A DNA stretch of 5,630 nt, from positions 1-5,630 of the forward strand of contig DAOVZS010000136.1 of NCBI GenBank assembly GCA_030635005.1, written 5' to 3'. Position numbers and translations under genes: made by a program. The stretch comes from Thiomargarita sp. (lineage in GTDB: Bacteria > Pseudomonadota > Gammaproteobacteria > Beggiatoales > Beggiatoaceae). Of this stretch, positions 1-5,630 are shown in pieces; the stretch's first letter is position 1; the number at the start of each line of letters is the position of its first letter. The notes below the pieces were generated by a model. It searched no databases, had not been told where the DNA came from, and saw only the letters and a list, made by a program, of their open reading frames with translations.

Positions 1-18
1 AAAATATTGAAAACTAAT

Positions 19-963
19 ATGAAATACGCATTTGTTTTTCCAGGGCAAGGGTCGCAATCTGTTGGCATGTTAGCTGATTTAAACAAGAGTTATCCTCTTG
101 TCAAACAAAGCTTTGAAGAAGCCTCAGAGGTATTGCAGTATGATTTATGGAAATTAAGTCAAGAAGGGCCTCAAGAACAATTAAATCAAACTGAAAAAAC
201 GCAACCTGCTTTACTCGCAGCAGGCGTTTCCGTATGGCGCATTTGGCAGCAACAGTGTCAGCATTCGGTCAGCGTGATGGCAGGACATAGTTTTGGGGAA
301 TATAGTGCTTTAGTGTGTGCGGGTGCTTTAGATTTTAAGGAGGCGATTCGTGTCGCACAAAATCGAGGACGTTTTATGCAAAACGCTGTTCTTGAAGGTG
401 AAGGCGCCATGGCAGCGATATTAGGTTTGAAACATGATAAAATAACTGAAATCTGTGCGATCGCTTCTCAAAATGAGATTGTGTCTCCTGTTAATTTTAA
501 TACACCTGAACAAATTGTCATTGCAGGACACACCGCTGCTGTTAAGCGGGCACAAGTACTTGCGAAAGCAGCTGGGGCTAAACGTGCAATTTTGTTACCC
601 GTCAGTGTGCCAGCTCACAGCGTTTTAATGCGACCTGCTGCTGAAAAAATGGCTGAACATCTTAAAAATGTGACTATTGCAGTTCCCAAAATTCCCGTTA
701 TTCATAATGTAGATGTCTCTCTGAAAACGACAGATGCAGATATTCGCACCGCTCTGATTATGCAACTTTATAACCCCGTACGTTGGGTTGAAACCGTTGA
801 AAAAATGGTTGATGAGGGAATAACACTGTTATTTGAAAGTGGACCTGGCAAAGTATTAACAGGTTTAAATAAACGTATTGCTCGTAAAAAAATAAAAGCC
901 TTAGCTATCAATGATACCAAAACTTTAGAAGATGCTCTACAGGCGTTGGAGACCCTAACATGA
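19..963 (+). CDS. fabD: Malonyl-CoA:ACP transacylase FabD
   Basis: This cytoplasmic enzyme transfers malonyl from CoA to the phosphopantetheine arm of ACP, supplying extender units for type II fatty-acid synthesis. The protein is 314 residues, close to the roughly 309 of E. coli FabD. The N-terminal FPGQGSQ motif (residues 7-13) forms the oxyanion-hole region. The nucleophile is Ser91 in GHSFGEYSA (89-97), the malonate-binding arginine is Arg116 in NRGRFM, and the catalytic histidine is His200 in VPAHSVLM. The substrate-contacting glutamine is Gln249 in QLYNPVRW, and the C-terminal ESGPGKVL motif is present. I chose the ATG at 19, which gives the family-typical MKYAFVFPGQG start. An in-frame TTG at 7 would add four residues, and the window begins too close to judge its ribosome binding site. 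The stop overlaps the fabG start as ATGA. The identification is secure; only the exact start is open. Confidence 0.96.
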   Translation: MKYAFVFPGQGSQSVGMLADLNKSYPLVKQSFEEASEVLQYDLWKLSQEGPQEQLNQTEKTQPALLAAGVSVWRIWQQQCQHSVSVMAGHSFGEYSALVCAGALDFKEAIRVAQNRGRFMQNAVLEGEGAMAAILGLKHDKITEICAIASQNEIVSPVNFNTPEQIVIAGHTAAVKRAQVLAKAAGAKRAILLPVSVPAHSVLMRPAAEKMAEHLKNVTIAVPKIPVIHNVDVSLKTTDADIRTALIMQLYNPVRWVETVEKMVDEGITLLFESGPGKVLTGLNKRIARKKIKALAINDTKTLEDALQALETLT

Positions 964-1703
964 ATTTGAATTTGAGTGGTGAAATTGCTTTAGTCACGGG
1001 GGCAAGTCGTGGTATTGGTCAAGGTGTTGCTGTAGCCTTAGGAAAAGCAGGTGCTGAAATTATTGGTACCGCCACCACATCAGTGGGTGCTAAAGGCATT
1101 ACCCAGAATTTTAAAAAACAAGGGATTTGCGGAGAAGGTGTGGTCCTTAATATCGCAGATTCTGATGCAACACAAGCAGCATTAGAACGGTTAGGGACAA
1201 AAAAACCGAGTATTTTGGTTAATAATGCAGGTATTACTCAGGATAACTTATTGGTACGAATGAAAGATGAGGAGTGGGATAAGGTGATCAATACCAATTT
1301 AAGTGGTGTTTATCGCTTATCCAAAGCCTGTCTTCGTGCCATGATGAAAGCACGATATGGACGTATTATCACCATAAGCAGTATTATTGGCATGACGGGT
1401 AATGCAGGACAATCAAATTATGCGGCTGCAAAAGCAGGTGTGATCGCTTTTAGTAAGTCCTTAGCAAAAGAAGTCGGCAGTCGGGGAATCACAGTTAATG
1501 TGATTGCTCCAGGTTTTATTGATACCCAGATGACGCACGTACTTTCTGAACAACAACGTACGGCTATATTGGAGCACATTCCACTGGGTCACATTGGAGA
1601 AGTTGATGATGTTGCGTCAGCAGTTGTCTTTTTAGCATCAAAGACAGCGTCTTATATTACTGGCGAAACATTGCATATCAATGGTGGCATGTATATGCCA
1701 TAA
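960..1703 (+). CDS. fabG: 3-oxoacyl-ACP reductase FabG
   Basis: FabG is the NADPH-dependent reductase that converts 3-ketoacyl-ACP to 3-hydroxyacyl-ACP in the elongation cycle. It is a classical short-chain dehydrogenase/reductase of 247 residues, close to E. coli FabG (244). Visible motifs are the Rossmann glycine motif TGASRGIG (13-20), NNAG (88-91), the active-site tetrad Asn113, Ser141, Tyr154 and Lys158 (in NYAAAKAG), the PGFIDTQM segment (184-191), and the C-terminal INGGMYMP typical of true FabG proteins. The start is the ATG that overlaps the fabD stop by four bases, with GGAG at 948-951 eight bases upstream, so translation is likely coupled to fabD. Position between fabD and acpP separates it from the many paralogous SDR enzymes. 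Confidence 0.96.
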   Translation: MNLNLSGEIALVTGASRGIGQGVAVALGKAGAEIIGTATTSVGAKGITQNFKKQGICGEGVVLNIADSDATQAALERLGTKKPSILVNNAGITQDNLLVRMKDEEWDKVINTNLSGVYRLSKACLRAMMKARYGRIITISSIIGMTGNAGQSNYAAAKAGVIAFSKSLAKEVGSRGITVNVIAPGFIDTQMTHVLSEQQRTAILEHIPLGHIGEVDDVASAVVFLASKTASYITGETLHINGGMYMP

Positions 1704-1704
1704 C

Positions 1705-1719
1705 TTATTATATTAATAA
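1705..1719. repeat. AT-only inverted repeat upstream of acpP
   Basis: Two perfect 6-base arms, TTATTA and TAATAA, flank a TAT centre in the 37-base gap between fabG and acpP. All 15 bases are A or T. The element includes TATATT (1709-1714), which resembles a sigma-70 -10 box, but no convincing -35 hexamer lies 16-18 bases upstream. It could keep the acpP leader unstructured or form part of an acpP promoter; neither can be shown here. Confidence 0.35.
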
Positions 1720-1725
1720 CTAAAA

Positions 1726-1730
1726 AGAGG
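1726..1730 (+). promoter_or_regulatory. Ribosome binding site of acpP
   Basis: AGAGG ends ten bases before the acpP ATG, within an A-rich leader. It is a clear Shine-Dalgarno match and suits the very high expression expected of acyl carrier protein. Confidence 0.7.
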
Positions 1731-1740
1731 CAAACTTTTT

Positions 1741-1977
1741 ATGAGTAGTATTGATGAACGTGTCAAGAAAATAGTCATTGAACAATTAGGTGTTAAAGAA
1801 GAAGATGTCAATCTTAATTCATCTTTTGTTGAAGATCTCGGTGCAGATTCTCTTGATACCGTAGAATTGGTGATGATGCTTGAAGAAGAATTTGGATGTG
1901 AAATTCCTGATGAAGAGGCTGAAAAAATCCAAACAGTACAACAGGCTATTAATTATATTCAAGCTAACCCAAAATAA
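1741..1977 (+). CDS. acpP: Acyl carrier protein AcpP
   Basis: AcpP is the small acidic four-helix protein that carries growing acyl chains as thioesters on 4'-phosphopantetheine. It serves FabD, FabG, FabF and downstream acyltransferases. The 78-residue length equals that of E. coli AcpP counted with Met. The phosphopantetheine attachment serine is Ser37 in the GADSLD motif (34-39). It is followed by the acidic recognition helix DTVELVMMLEEEF, which FabD and FabF bind, and by the conserved EIPDEEAEKI segment. The sequence closely matches the gammaproteobacterial type. It sits 37 bases after fabG with its own strong ribosome binding site, and a terminator-like hairpin follows, consistent with expression partly independent of fabF. 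Confidence 0.97.
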   Translation: MSSIDERVKKIVIEQLGVKEEDVNLNSSFVEDLGADSLDTVELVMMLEEEFGCEIPDEEAEKIQTVQQAINYIQANPK

Positions 1978-2010
1978 TAGGGCGATGTTACCTTTCAAAT
2001 GGTAGTGGTG

Positions 2011-2050
2011 AAAAAAACCAAGCTTCTTGCAGAAACTTGGTTTTTTTTTT
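2011..2050 (+). terminator. Intrinsic terminator/attenuator between acpP and fabF
   Basis: The left arm at 2011-2022 (A-run then CCAAG) pairs with the right arm at 2036-2047 (CTTGG then T-run). An inner TTC/GAA helix (2024-2026 with 2032-2034) continues the stem after one C-A mismatch and closes a five-base loop. An uninterrupted T-run from 2041 to 2050 follows the CTTGG, giving the classical hairpin-plus-U-tract form. The GC core is only five pairs, so partial read-through is expected. Because the next gene is in the same pathway and on the same strand, its probable role is to raise acpP output relative to fabF rather than to end the operon. Confidence 0.75.
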
Positions 2051-2070
2051 GTATCCCTTTTTAATGTTGT

Positions 2071-2079
2071 AAAGGAAGG
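2071..2079 (+). promoter_or_regulatory. Ribosome binding site that fixes the fabF start
   Basis: The purine-rich stretch AAAGGAAGG lies seven bases before the ATG at 2087. It decides the start against an in-frame ATG-like upstream codon at 2027, which falls inside the terminator loop and would add 20 residues encoded by the hairpin and T-run. Confidence 0.8.
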
Positions 2080-2086
2080 TTTAAGC

Positions 2087-3328
2087 ATGAGTAAAAGACG
2101 TGTGGTTATTACGGGAATGGGTGCAATTTCCCCAGTAGGTTTAACCGTTAAAGAAAGTTGGGAAAATATATTAGCAGGTAAAAGTGGGATTACGCCTATT
2201 AGCAAATTTGATGTATCAGGATTTGCCACCACATTTGCAGGACAAATTAAAGATTTTGATATCCAAAAATATATCTCTATCAAAGAAGCTAAAAAAATGG
2301 ATACGTTTATTCATTATGGCCTTGCAGCTGGCATCGACGCCATTAAAGATGCCCATTTAGAAGTGACAGAAGCCAATGCAACACGAATAGGTGTGGCAAT
2401 TGGTTCAGGGATTGGGGGATTGCCAGGTATTGAAAAAGGGCATCAGAGTTTTTTACGGGGAGGAGCACGTAGAATTTCACCTTTTTTTGTGCCCAGTAAT
2501 ATTATTAATATGATAGGGGGCAATTTATCTGTCAAATACGGTCTCAAAGGTCCCAATTATGCCATTAGCACCGCCTGTTCAACAGGCACACATAATATTG
2601 GTAATGCAGCACGTATGATTGAATATGGAGATGCTGATGTCATGATTGCAGGTGGGGCAGAAATGGCAAGTTCAGAAATGGGTATTGGGGGGTTTGCGGC
2701 TGCTCGTGCTTTATCTAGGCGTAATGATTCTCCTGAAACAGCCAGTCGTCCGTGGGATGTTGATCGTGATGGATTTGTTTTGAGTGATGGAGCCGGTGTA
2801 TTAGTTTTAGAAGAATATGAAAGGGCAAAAAAACGTGGTGTACGTATTTATGCTGAGTTAGTCGGTTTAGGCATGAGTGCTGATGCTTACCATATGACCT
2901 TACCTGCAAAAGATGGGGATGGAGCACGTCGTTGTATGTTGAATGCATTGCAAAATGCGCAATTAAATATTGAACAAGTAGACTATATTAATGCACATGG
3001 CACGTCAACACCGGCGGGTGATAAGATTGAAACACTTGCGATTAAAAATACTTTTGGTGAATATGCTAAAAAATTAGCCATTAGTTCTACAAAATCTATG
3101 ACAGGACATTTATTAGGGGCTGCAGGGGGGTTAGAAGCAGTCTTTACTGTTTTAAGCCTATATGATCAAGTCGCACCGCCTACGATTAACTTATCTCATT
3201 TAGATCCGGATTGTGCAGGATTAGATTATGTTCCTAATCATCCTAAAGAAATGAATATTGACATCGCACTTTCAAATTCTTTTGGATTTGGGGGTACGAA
3301 TGGTACATTAGTCTTTAAACAGGTGTAA
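2087..3328 (+). CDS. fabF: 3-oxoacyl-ACP synthase II FabF
   Basis: FabF is the elongating condensing enzyme (KAS II). It joins malonyl-ACP to acyl-ACP with loss of CO2 and in E. coli carries out the temperature-sensitive C16:1 to C18:1 step. At 413 residues it matches E. coli FabF exactly. The thiolase-fold signatures are in order: nucleophile Cys164 in STACSTGTHN (161-170), His304 in NAHGTSTPAGD (302-312), Lys336 in SSTKSMTGH, His341, and the C-terminal gating loop NSFGFGGTNG (397-406). The N-terminus MSKRRVVITGMGAISPVG is typical. The Cys-His-His triad and the 'TSTPAGD' and 'AYHM' segments favour FabF over FabB. The gene lies downstream of a terminator-like hairpin, so its expression depends on read-through or on a promoter of its own. 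Confidence 0.96.
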   Translation: MSKRRVVITGMGAISPVGLTVKESWENILAGKSGITPISKFDVSGFATTFAGQIKDFDIQKYISIKEAKKMDTFIHYGLAAGIDAIKDAHLEVTEANATRIGVAIGSGIGGLPGIEKGHQSFLRGGARRISPFFVPSNIINMIGGNLSVKYGLKGPNYAISTACSTGTHNIGNAARMIEYGDADVMIAGGAEMASSEMGIGGFAAARALSRRNDSPETASRPWDVDRDGFVLSDGAGVLVLEEYERAKKRGVRIYAELVGLGMSADAYHMTLPAKDGDGARRCMLNALQNAQLNIEQVDYINAHGTSTPAGDKIETLAIKNTFGEYAKKLAISSTKSMTGHLLGAAGGLEAVFTVLSLYDQVAPPTINLSHLDPDCAGLDYVPNHPKEMNIDIALSNSFGFGGTNGTLVFKQV

Positions 3329-3334
3329 AAATCA

Positions 3335-3736
3335 ATGAATATTAAGATATTCATATTATTATCCAGTTTTCTCTTAAATGCGTGTATCTTCACAAAAACA
3401 CCGTGTTCTTTTCCTCACGAAAAGGGACAAGCTTATTGGGTTTGTCACCCTGAAGTGCTGATTTCTGTGGGTTCTTCTAAAAGTAGAGATCCCATTTTAA
3501 AAAGAGAAAACTGTAAGGCAGTCGCTCGTTTGAAACTGATAGAACAGATTAAGGTAATCTACCCAAAACAGTTGAACAATAAGACTGTGACATTAATAGG
3601 GAGTCAGGTAGATGCATGGAACAGGAGTCACGCTGGGACAATGTATTGCTTAATCTCTATCACTCCAGGAAATGTACAAAAGAGTATTGAGAAAACATTA
3701 AAAGTCAAAAATGACAGTCCACACACTAAAGAATAA
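3335..3736 (+). CDS. Small putative lipoprotein, LPP20-like
   Basis: This 133-residue protein has a short signal sequence: Lys4, a hydrophobic stretch to residue 14, then LLNAC with Cys17 as the probable lipidated residue. Asn at -2 is unusual for a lipobox but tolerated. It is therefore probably anchored in the outer membrane or periplasmic face. The remainder has the pattern I associate with LPP20-family lipoproteins: ISVGSSKS (43-50), a basic helix ending AVARLKLIEQIKV (62-74), then VDAW (92-95) and GTMYCLISI (101-109). Family assignment is by pattern only. Cys24, Cys37, Cys60 and Cys105 could form disulfides. AGGTG at 3321-3325, inside the end of fabF, serves as its ribosome binding site, and six bases separate the two genes. 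It occupies the position where E. coli has pabC, but it is not a PabC enzyme. Its function is unknown. Confidence 0.7.
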   Translation: MNIKIFILLSSFLLNACIFTKTPCSFPHEKGQAYWVCHPEVLISVGSSKSRDPILKRENCKAVARLKLIEQIKVIYPKQLNNKTVTLIGSQVDAWNRSHAGTMYCLISITPGNVQKSIEKTLKVKNDSPHTKE

Positions 3737-3740
3737 AGAC

Positions 3741-4772
3741 ATGTTGAGAACTTTTTTTCTATTCCTCATATTAATGATAATAACGGTAAGCAGTGGCAGT
3801 TATTGGTTATATAAAAACCATCTCACCATGCCCTTACCCTTAAATGAGATGCTTTATTATACGGTGCCTTCTGGCACCACTTTACAGAATATTGCTACAG
3901 ATTTAGAGGCACAAGCCCTCCTTAATTTTCCAACAGCAACGGCTTGGGTTTGGTATGCCCGTTATCAAAAAAAGGCGCATTTGATAAAAACAGGAAAATA
4001 CTTGATTCCTGTCGGCACGACGCCACAACAACTGTTGGATATTTTAATTGCAGGTAAAAGTATTGCCTATAAATTAACCTTATTGGAAGGGTGGAATTTT
4101 AGACAAATGATGGCTGCCATACACGAACATCCCAAAATTGTGCATACATTAACTGATAACGCTCATATTATGGAAAAACTGGGTAAAGGGCGTCAGCATC
4201 CTGAAGGACGTTTTTTTCCAGATACCTATCATTTTCCAGAAGGTACAACAGATGTTGAATTTTTGCAACGAGCTTATCACTTGATGACCCTAAAATTAGA
4301 GGAAGCTTGGCAGCATCGACAAGCTGATTTACCCTTAAAAACAGCATATGACGCTTTAATACTGGCTTCCATTATTGAAAAAGAAACCGGTAAATTTGAT
4401 GAATATCCCATTGTTTCGGGTGTTTTTATCAGACGTTTACGCAAAAATATGCTGTTACAAACAGATCCCACCGTCATTTACAGTTTAGGGGAAAAATTTG
4501 ATGGGAATATTCGTAAGAAAGATTTAAGAAGTACACATCCTTATAATACTTACAAACATAAAGGATTACCGCCCACTCCCATTGCCATGCCTGGACAAGC
4601 AGCCTTATATGCGGCGGTGCATCCCGCACAGGGAAAATCCTTATTTTTTGTCGGTAAAGGTAATGGCAGGCACTATTTTTCAGAAACCTATCAAGAACAT
4701 AAATGTGCTGTTAGCGTCTATCAATTGAAAAAAACAACGTCACCACGCTGTCAAAAATATGACCTCCCTTAA
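3741..4772 (+). CDS. mltG: Endolytic murein transglycosylase MltG
   Basis: MltG (YceG family) is an inner-membrane enzyme that cuts nascent glycan strands near the membrane and is thought to set glycan length. The 343-residue protein matches E. coli MltG (340). It has an N-terminal membrane anchor (about residues 4-23), a LysM-like segment (about 38-108: YTVPSGTTLQNIATDL, then TGKYLIPVGTTPQQLLDIL), the EGRFFPDTYHFPEG motif (155-168), and the catalytic region with Glu213 in ASIIEKET (209-216). LQTDPTVIY (239-247), HPYNTYKHKGLPPTPI (266-281) and HPAQGKSLFFV follow. I chose the ATG at 3741, four bases after the lipoprotein stop, because it leads straight into the membrane anchor. An in-frame ATG at 3711 would add ten residues and overlap the lipoprotein gene; neither has a strong ribosome binding site. 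The C-terminus overlaps the next gene by 14 bases. Confidence 0.94.
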   Translation: MLRTFFLFLILMIITVSSGSYWLYKNHLTMPLPLNEMLYYTVPSGTTLQNIATDLEAQALLNFPTATAWVWYARYQKKAHLIKTGKYLIPVGTTPQQLLDILIAGKSIAYKLTLLEGWNFRQMMAAIHEHPKIVHTLTDNAHIMEKLGKGRQHPEGRFFPDTYHFPEGTTDVEFLQRAYHLMTLKLEEAWQHRQADLPLKTAYDALILASIIEKETGKFDEYPIVSGVFIRRLRKNMLLQTDPTVIYSLGEKFDGNIRKKDLRSTHPYNTYKHKGLPPTPIAMPGQAALYAAVHPAQGKSLFFVGKGNGRHYFSETYQEHKCAVSVYQLKKTTSPRCQKYDLP

Positions 4773-5331
4773 AATTGGCATCAGTGGTAGCCACAGAACG
4801 GGCAAAACGACTTTAGCAGAGGCCATTTCTAAGAAAATCAGAACACTCACTAATCTTAAGACAAGTAGCAGTGCTGTTTTTAAAAAATATGGTTTACATC
4901 CTGCGCAGACTCTAGATTTTAAAACACGTCTTTGGATTCAACATCAGATTTTAGCAGCAGGTATTGAGATGTGGCAAACACCGCAATTTGTGACTGATAG
5001 AACCCCTATAGATTTTATGGCATATACGCTTGCTGATATTCAAGGGGCAACTGATGTGAATTTTACTGCTTTAGAATCGTATCTCACACAATGTTTTGAG
5101 GTCACGAATGACTTTTTCAGCCATATTATTATTCTTCAACCTGCCATTCCGCTGGTGTATGAAGCGGGTAAAGCTGCCTTAAATCGTTCATATATGGCAC
5201 ATTTGAATACGCTTATTCAAGGACTCTGTCATGATGAACGCTTGACATGTCCTTCTTTTCTCATCAAACGTCATCTTATGAATTTAGAAGAGCGTGTCAA
5301 ATTTGTGCACCTCACTGCAAACCATTCTTAA
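4759..5331 (+). CDS. P-loop ATPase/kinase-like protein (NadR/AAA_28 type)
   Basis: This is a 190-residue soluble P-loop protein of unknown substrate. A hydrophobic strand KIGIS leads into a Walker A motif GSHRTGKT (10-17). A second strand ends in FVTDRTPIDFMAY (77-89), where Asp80-Arg81 resembles the DR motif of nucleoside and nucleotide kinases and of the NadR kinase domain. A third strand, HIIILQP (122-128), precedes a helix containing Arg143 in ALNRSYMAHLNTLIQGL (140-156), which could be the lid arginine. This layout fits a NadR-like or AAA_28 small-molecule kinase better than a AAA+ motor. It stands where tmk follows mltG in E. coli but lacks the usual FEGxxGxGK thymidylate-kinase P-loop, so I do not call it tmk. 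The start lies inside mltG with no visible Shine-Dalgarno sequence, implying translational coupling. The P-loop class is secure; the substrate is not. Confidence 0.8.
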   Translation: MTSLKIGISGSHRTGKTTLAEAISKKIRTLTNLKTSSSAVFKKYGLHPAQTLDFKTRLWIQHQILAAGIEMWQTPQFVTDRTPIDFMAYTLADIQGATDVNFTALESYLTQCFEVTNDFFSHIIILQPAIPLVYEAGKAALNRSYMAHLNTLIQGLCHDERLTCPSFLIKRHLMNLEERVKFVHLTANHS

Positions 5332-5349
5332 TTAATCTTACATTTCTTC

Positions 5350-5378
5350 CTTGAACAACACCTCAATCATCCCTATTA
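5350..5378 (+). promoter_or_regulatory. Candidate sigma-32 heat-shock promoter
   Basis: CTTGAA at 5350-5355 and CCCTATTA at 5371-5378 are separated by 15 bases. The sigma-32 consensus is CTTGAA and CCCCAT-T. The -35 core is perfect, the -10 core CCCTAT matches at five of six positions, and the spacing equals that of the E. coli groE heat-shock promoter as I recall it. Transcription would start near 5385, giving a leader of about 25 bases before the ATG at 5410. The same DNA is a weaker sigma-70 match (TTGAAC, 17 bases, TATTAC; four of six in each box). No terminator is visible between the preceding stop and this site. Confidence 0.6.
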
Positions 5379-5409
5379 CTATTCTCATTCAAAACCAGAC
5401 AATGACATT

Positions 5410-5630
5410 ATGACTATTCATGACCCTATTTCTGCAGTTGATACATCTGCAACAGAGATAAACGAAACAAAAGAAACAAAAGAAACAGCAGAAACAAAAG
5501 AAACAGCAGAAACAAAAGAAACAGAAGAAATAAAAGAAACAAAAGATGATACTGAGCTTGTACAAGAAGATGCGCAACCCACAGTAGAGGATTTAAATCA
5601 TCTATTAGTGAAGGCTGCCGAACAGTCTAA
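5410..5630 (+). CDS. N-terminal part of a probable GrpE (runs off the window)
   Basis: This ORF is open from ATG 5410 to the window end, giving 73 codons plus two bases, with no stop. Residues 19-45 are a low-complexity Glu-Thr-Lys/Ala repeat and the whole segment is acidic. From about residue 58 (PTVEDLNHLLVKAAEQS) the sequence becomes helical, like the stretch that opens the long coiled coil of GrpE, the nucleotide exchange factor of DnaK. An acidic, disordered, poorly conserved N-terminus is usual in GrpE. The sigma-32-like promoter just upstream supports this, since grpE is a classical heat-shock gene. The diagnostic motifs (a 'RAxAExENxRRR' region and the C-terminal beta domain) would lie beyond the window. 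No clear ribosome binding site precedes the ATG; it is the only ATG in frame after the preceding stop. Another acidic coiled-coil protein remains possible. Confidence 0.5.
   Translation, partial: MTIHDPISAVDTSATEINETKETKETAETKETAETKETEEIKETKDDTELVQEDAQPTVEDLNHLLVKAAEQS
5464..5544 (+). repeat. Nine tandem 9-bp units encoding Glu-Thr-Lys/Ala
   Basis: Nine consecutive in-frame 9-bp units follow the pattern GAA-ACA-(AAA or GCA or GAA). The third codon reads AAA, AAA, GCA, AAA, GCA, AAA, GAA, AAA, AAA, and unit eight has ATA in place of ACA. Units 2 to 5 also form two copies of an 18-bp unit. The + strand of the array contains a single T. Being a multiple of three, the repeat can gain or lose units without a frameshift. 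Confidence 0.95.

Noticed and set aside
1671..1699. TTGCAT followed by TATATG or TATGCC near the end of fabG as an acpP promoter
   Set aside because: TATATG is only 15 bases from the -35-like box, and TATGCC at 17 bases is a poor -10. An acpP promoter in this area is plausible from E. coli but is not shown by the sequence.
1989..2004. Small hairpin TACC/GGTA just after acpP
   Set aside because: It has only four pairs around an eight-base loop and no T-run, so it is too weak to call as a terminator or processing site beside the clear hairpin at 2011-2050.
1819..2283. 154-codon open frame on the - strand across acpP and the start of fabF
   Set aside because: It lies antisense to two well-identified genes, crosses the terminator hairpin, and its translation shows no recognisable domain.
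2715..2948. 77-codon open frame on the - strand within fabF
   Set aside because: It is fully contained in the opposite strand of a conserved enzyme, with a His-rich composition typical of shadow frames and no family resemblance.
4277..4477. 66-codon open frame on the - strand within mltG
   Set aside because: It is antisense to the conserved catalytic region of MltG and shows no independent gene signals.
5464..5544. CRISPR-like array
   Set aside because: The units are contiguous 9-mers without spacers and keep one open reading frame, so this is a coding tandem repeat.
5389..5577. 62-codon open frame on the - strand, Phe/Cys-rich, resembling a membrane peptide
   Set aside because: Its hydrophobic Phe-Cys pattern is simply the reverse complement of the GAA-ACA-AAA repeat array, so the apparent membrane segment is an artefact of the repeat.

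Overview
The window is an AT-rich stretch of bacterial chromosome with every gene on the + strand. It looks gammaproteobacterial. The acyl carrier protein closely resembles the enterobacterial type around its DSL motif, FabF is exactly the 413 residues known from E. coli, and the order fabD-fabG-acpP-fabF ... mltG is the classical gammaproteobacterial fab cluster. The low GC content suggests a lineage such as the Legionellales or Thiotrichales, but the genus cannot be fixed from sequence alone.

Positions 1-3328 hold the fatty-acid synthesis block. FabD loads malonyl groups onto ACP, FabG reduces 3-ketoacyl-ACP, AcpP is the carrier, and FabF is the elongating condensing enzyme. fabD and fabG overlap by four bases. 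acpP has its own strong ribosome binding site. A hairpin followed by a T-run, with the form of an intrinsic terminator, sits between acpP and fabF. It probably lets AcpP be made in excess of its neighbours. All catalytic residues I could check are present.

Positions 3335-5331 hold a tightly packed tail in which the usual neighbours have been exchanged. In E. coli the order after fabF is pabC-mltG-tmk-holB. Here a small lipoprotein with LPP20-like features fills the pabC position. mltG (endolytic murein transglycosylase) is retained. A P-loop kinase-like protein of the NadR/AAA_28 type, overlapping the end of mltG by 14 bases, fills the tmk position.

Positions 5332-5630 begin a new transcription unit. 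The 78-base gap contains a good match to a heat-shock (sigma-32) promoter with the same core spacing as the E. coli groE promoter. It is followed by the start of an ORF that runs off the window. Its first 73 residues are acidic and low-complexity, built on nine 9-bp units encoding Glu-Thr-Lys/Ala, and then enter what looks like the start of a coiled coil. The promoter and the N-terminal character together suggest grpE, but the diagnostic part of the protein lies beyond the window.

I see no undescribed multi-gene system. The points of interest are the two slot replacements, the acpP/fabF attenuator-like hairpin, and the heat-shock promoter in front of a repeat-bearing gene.
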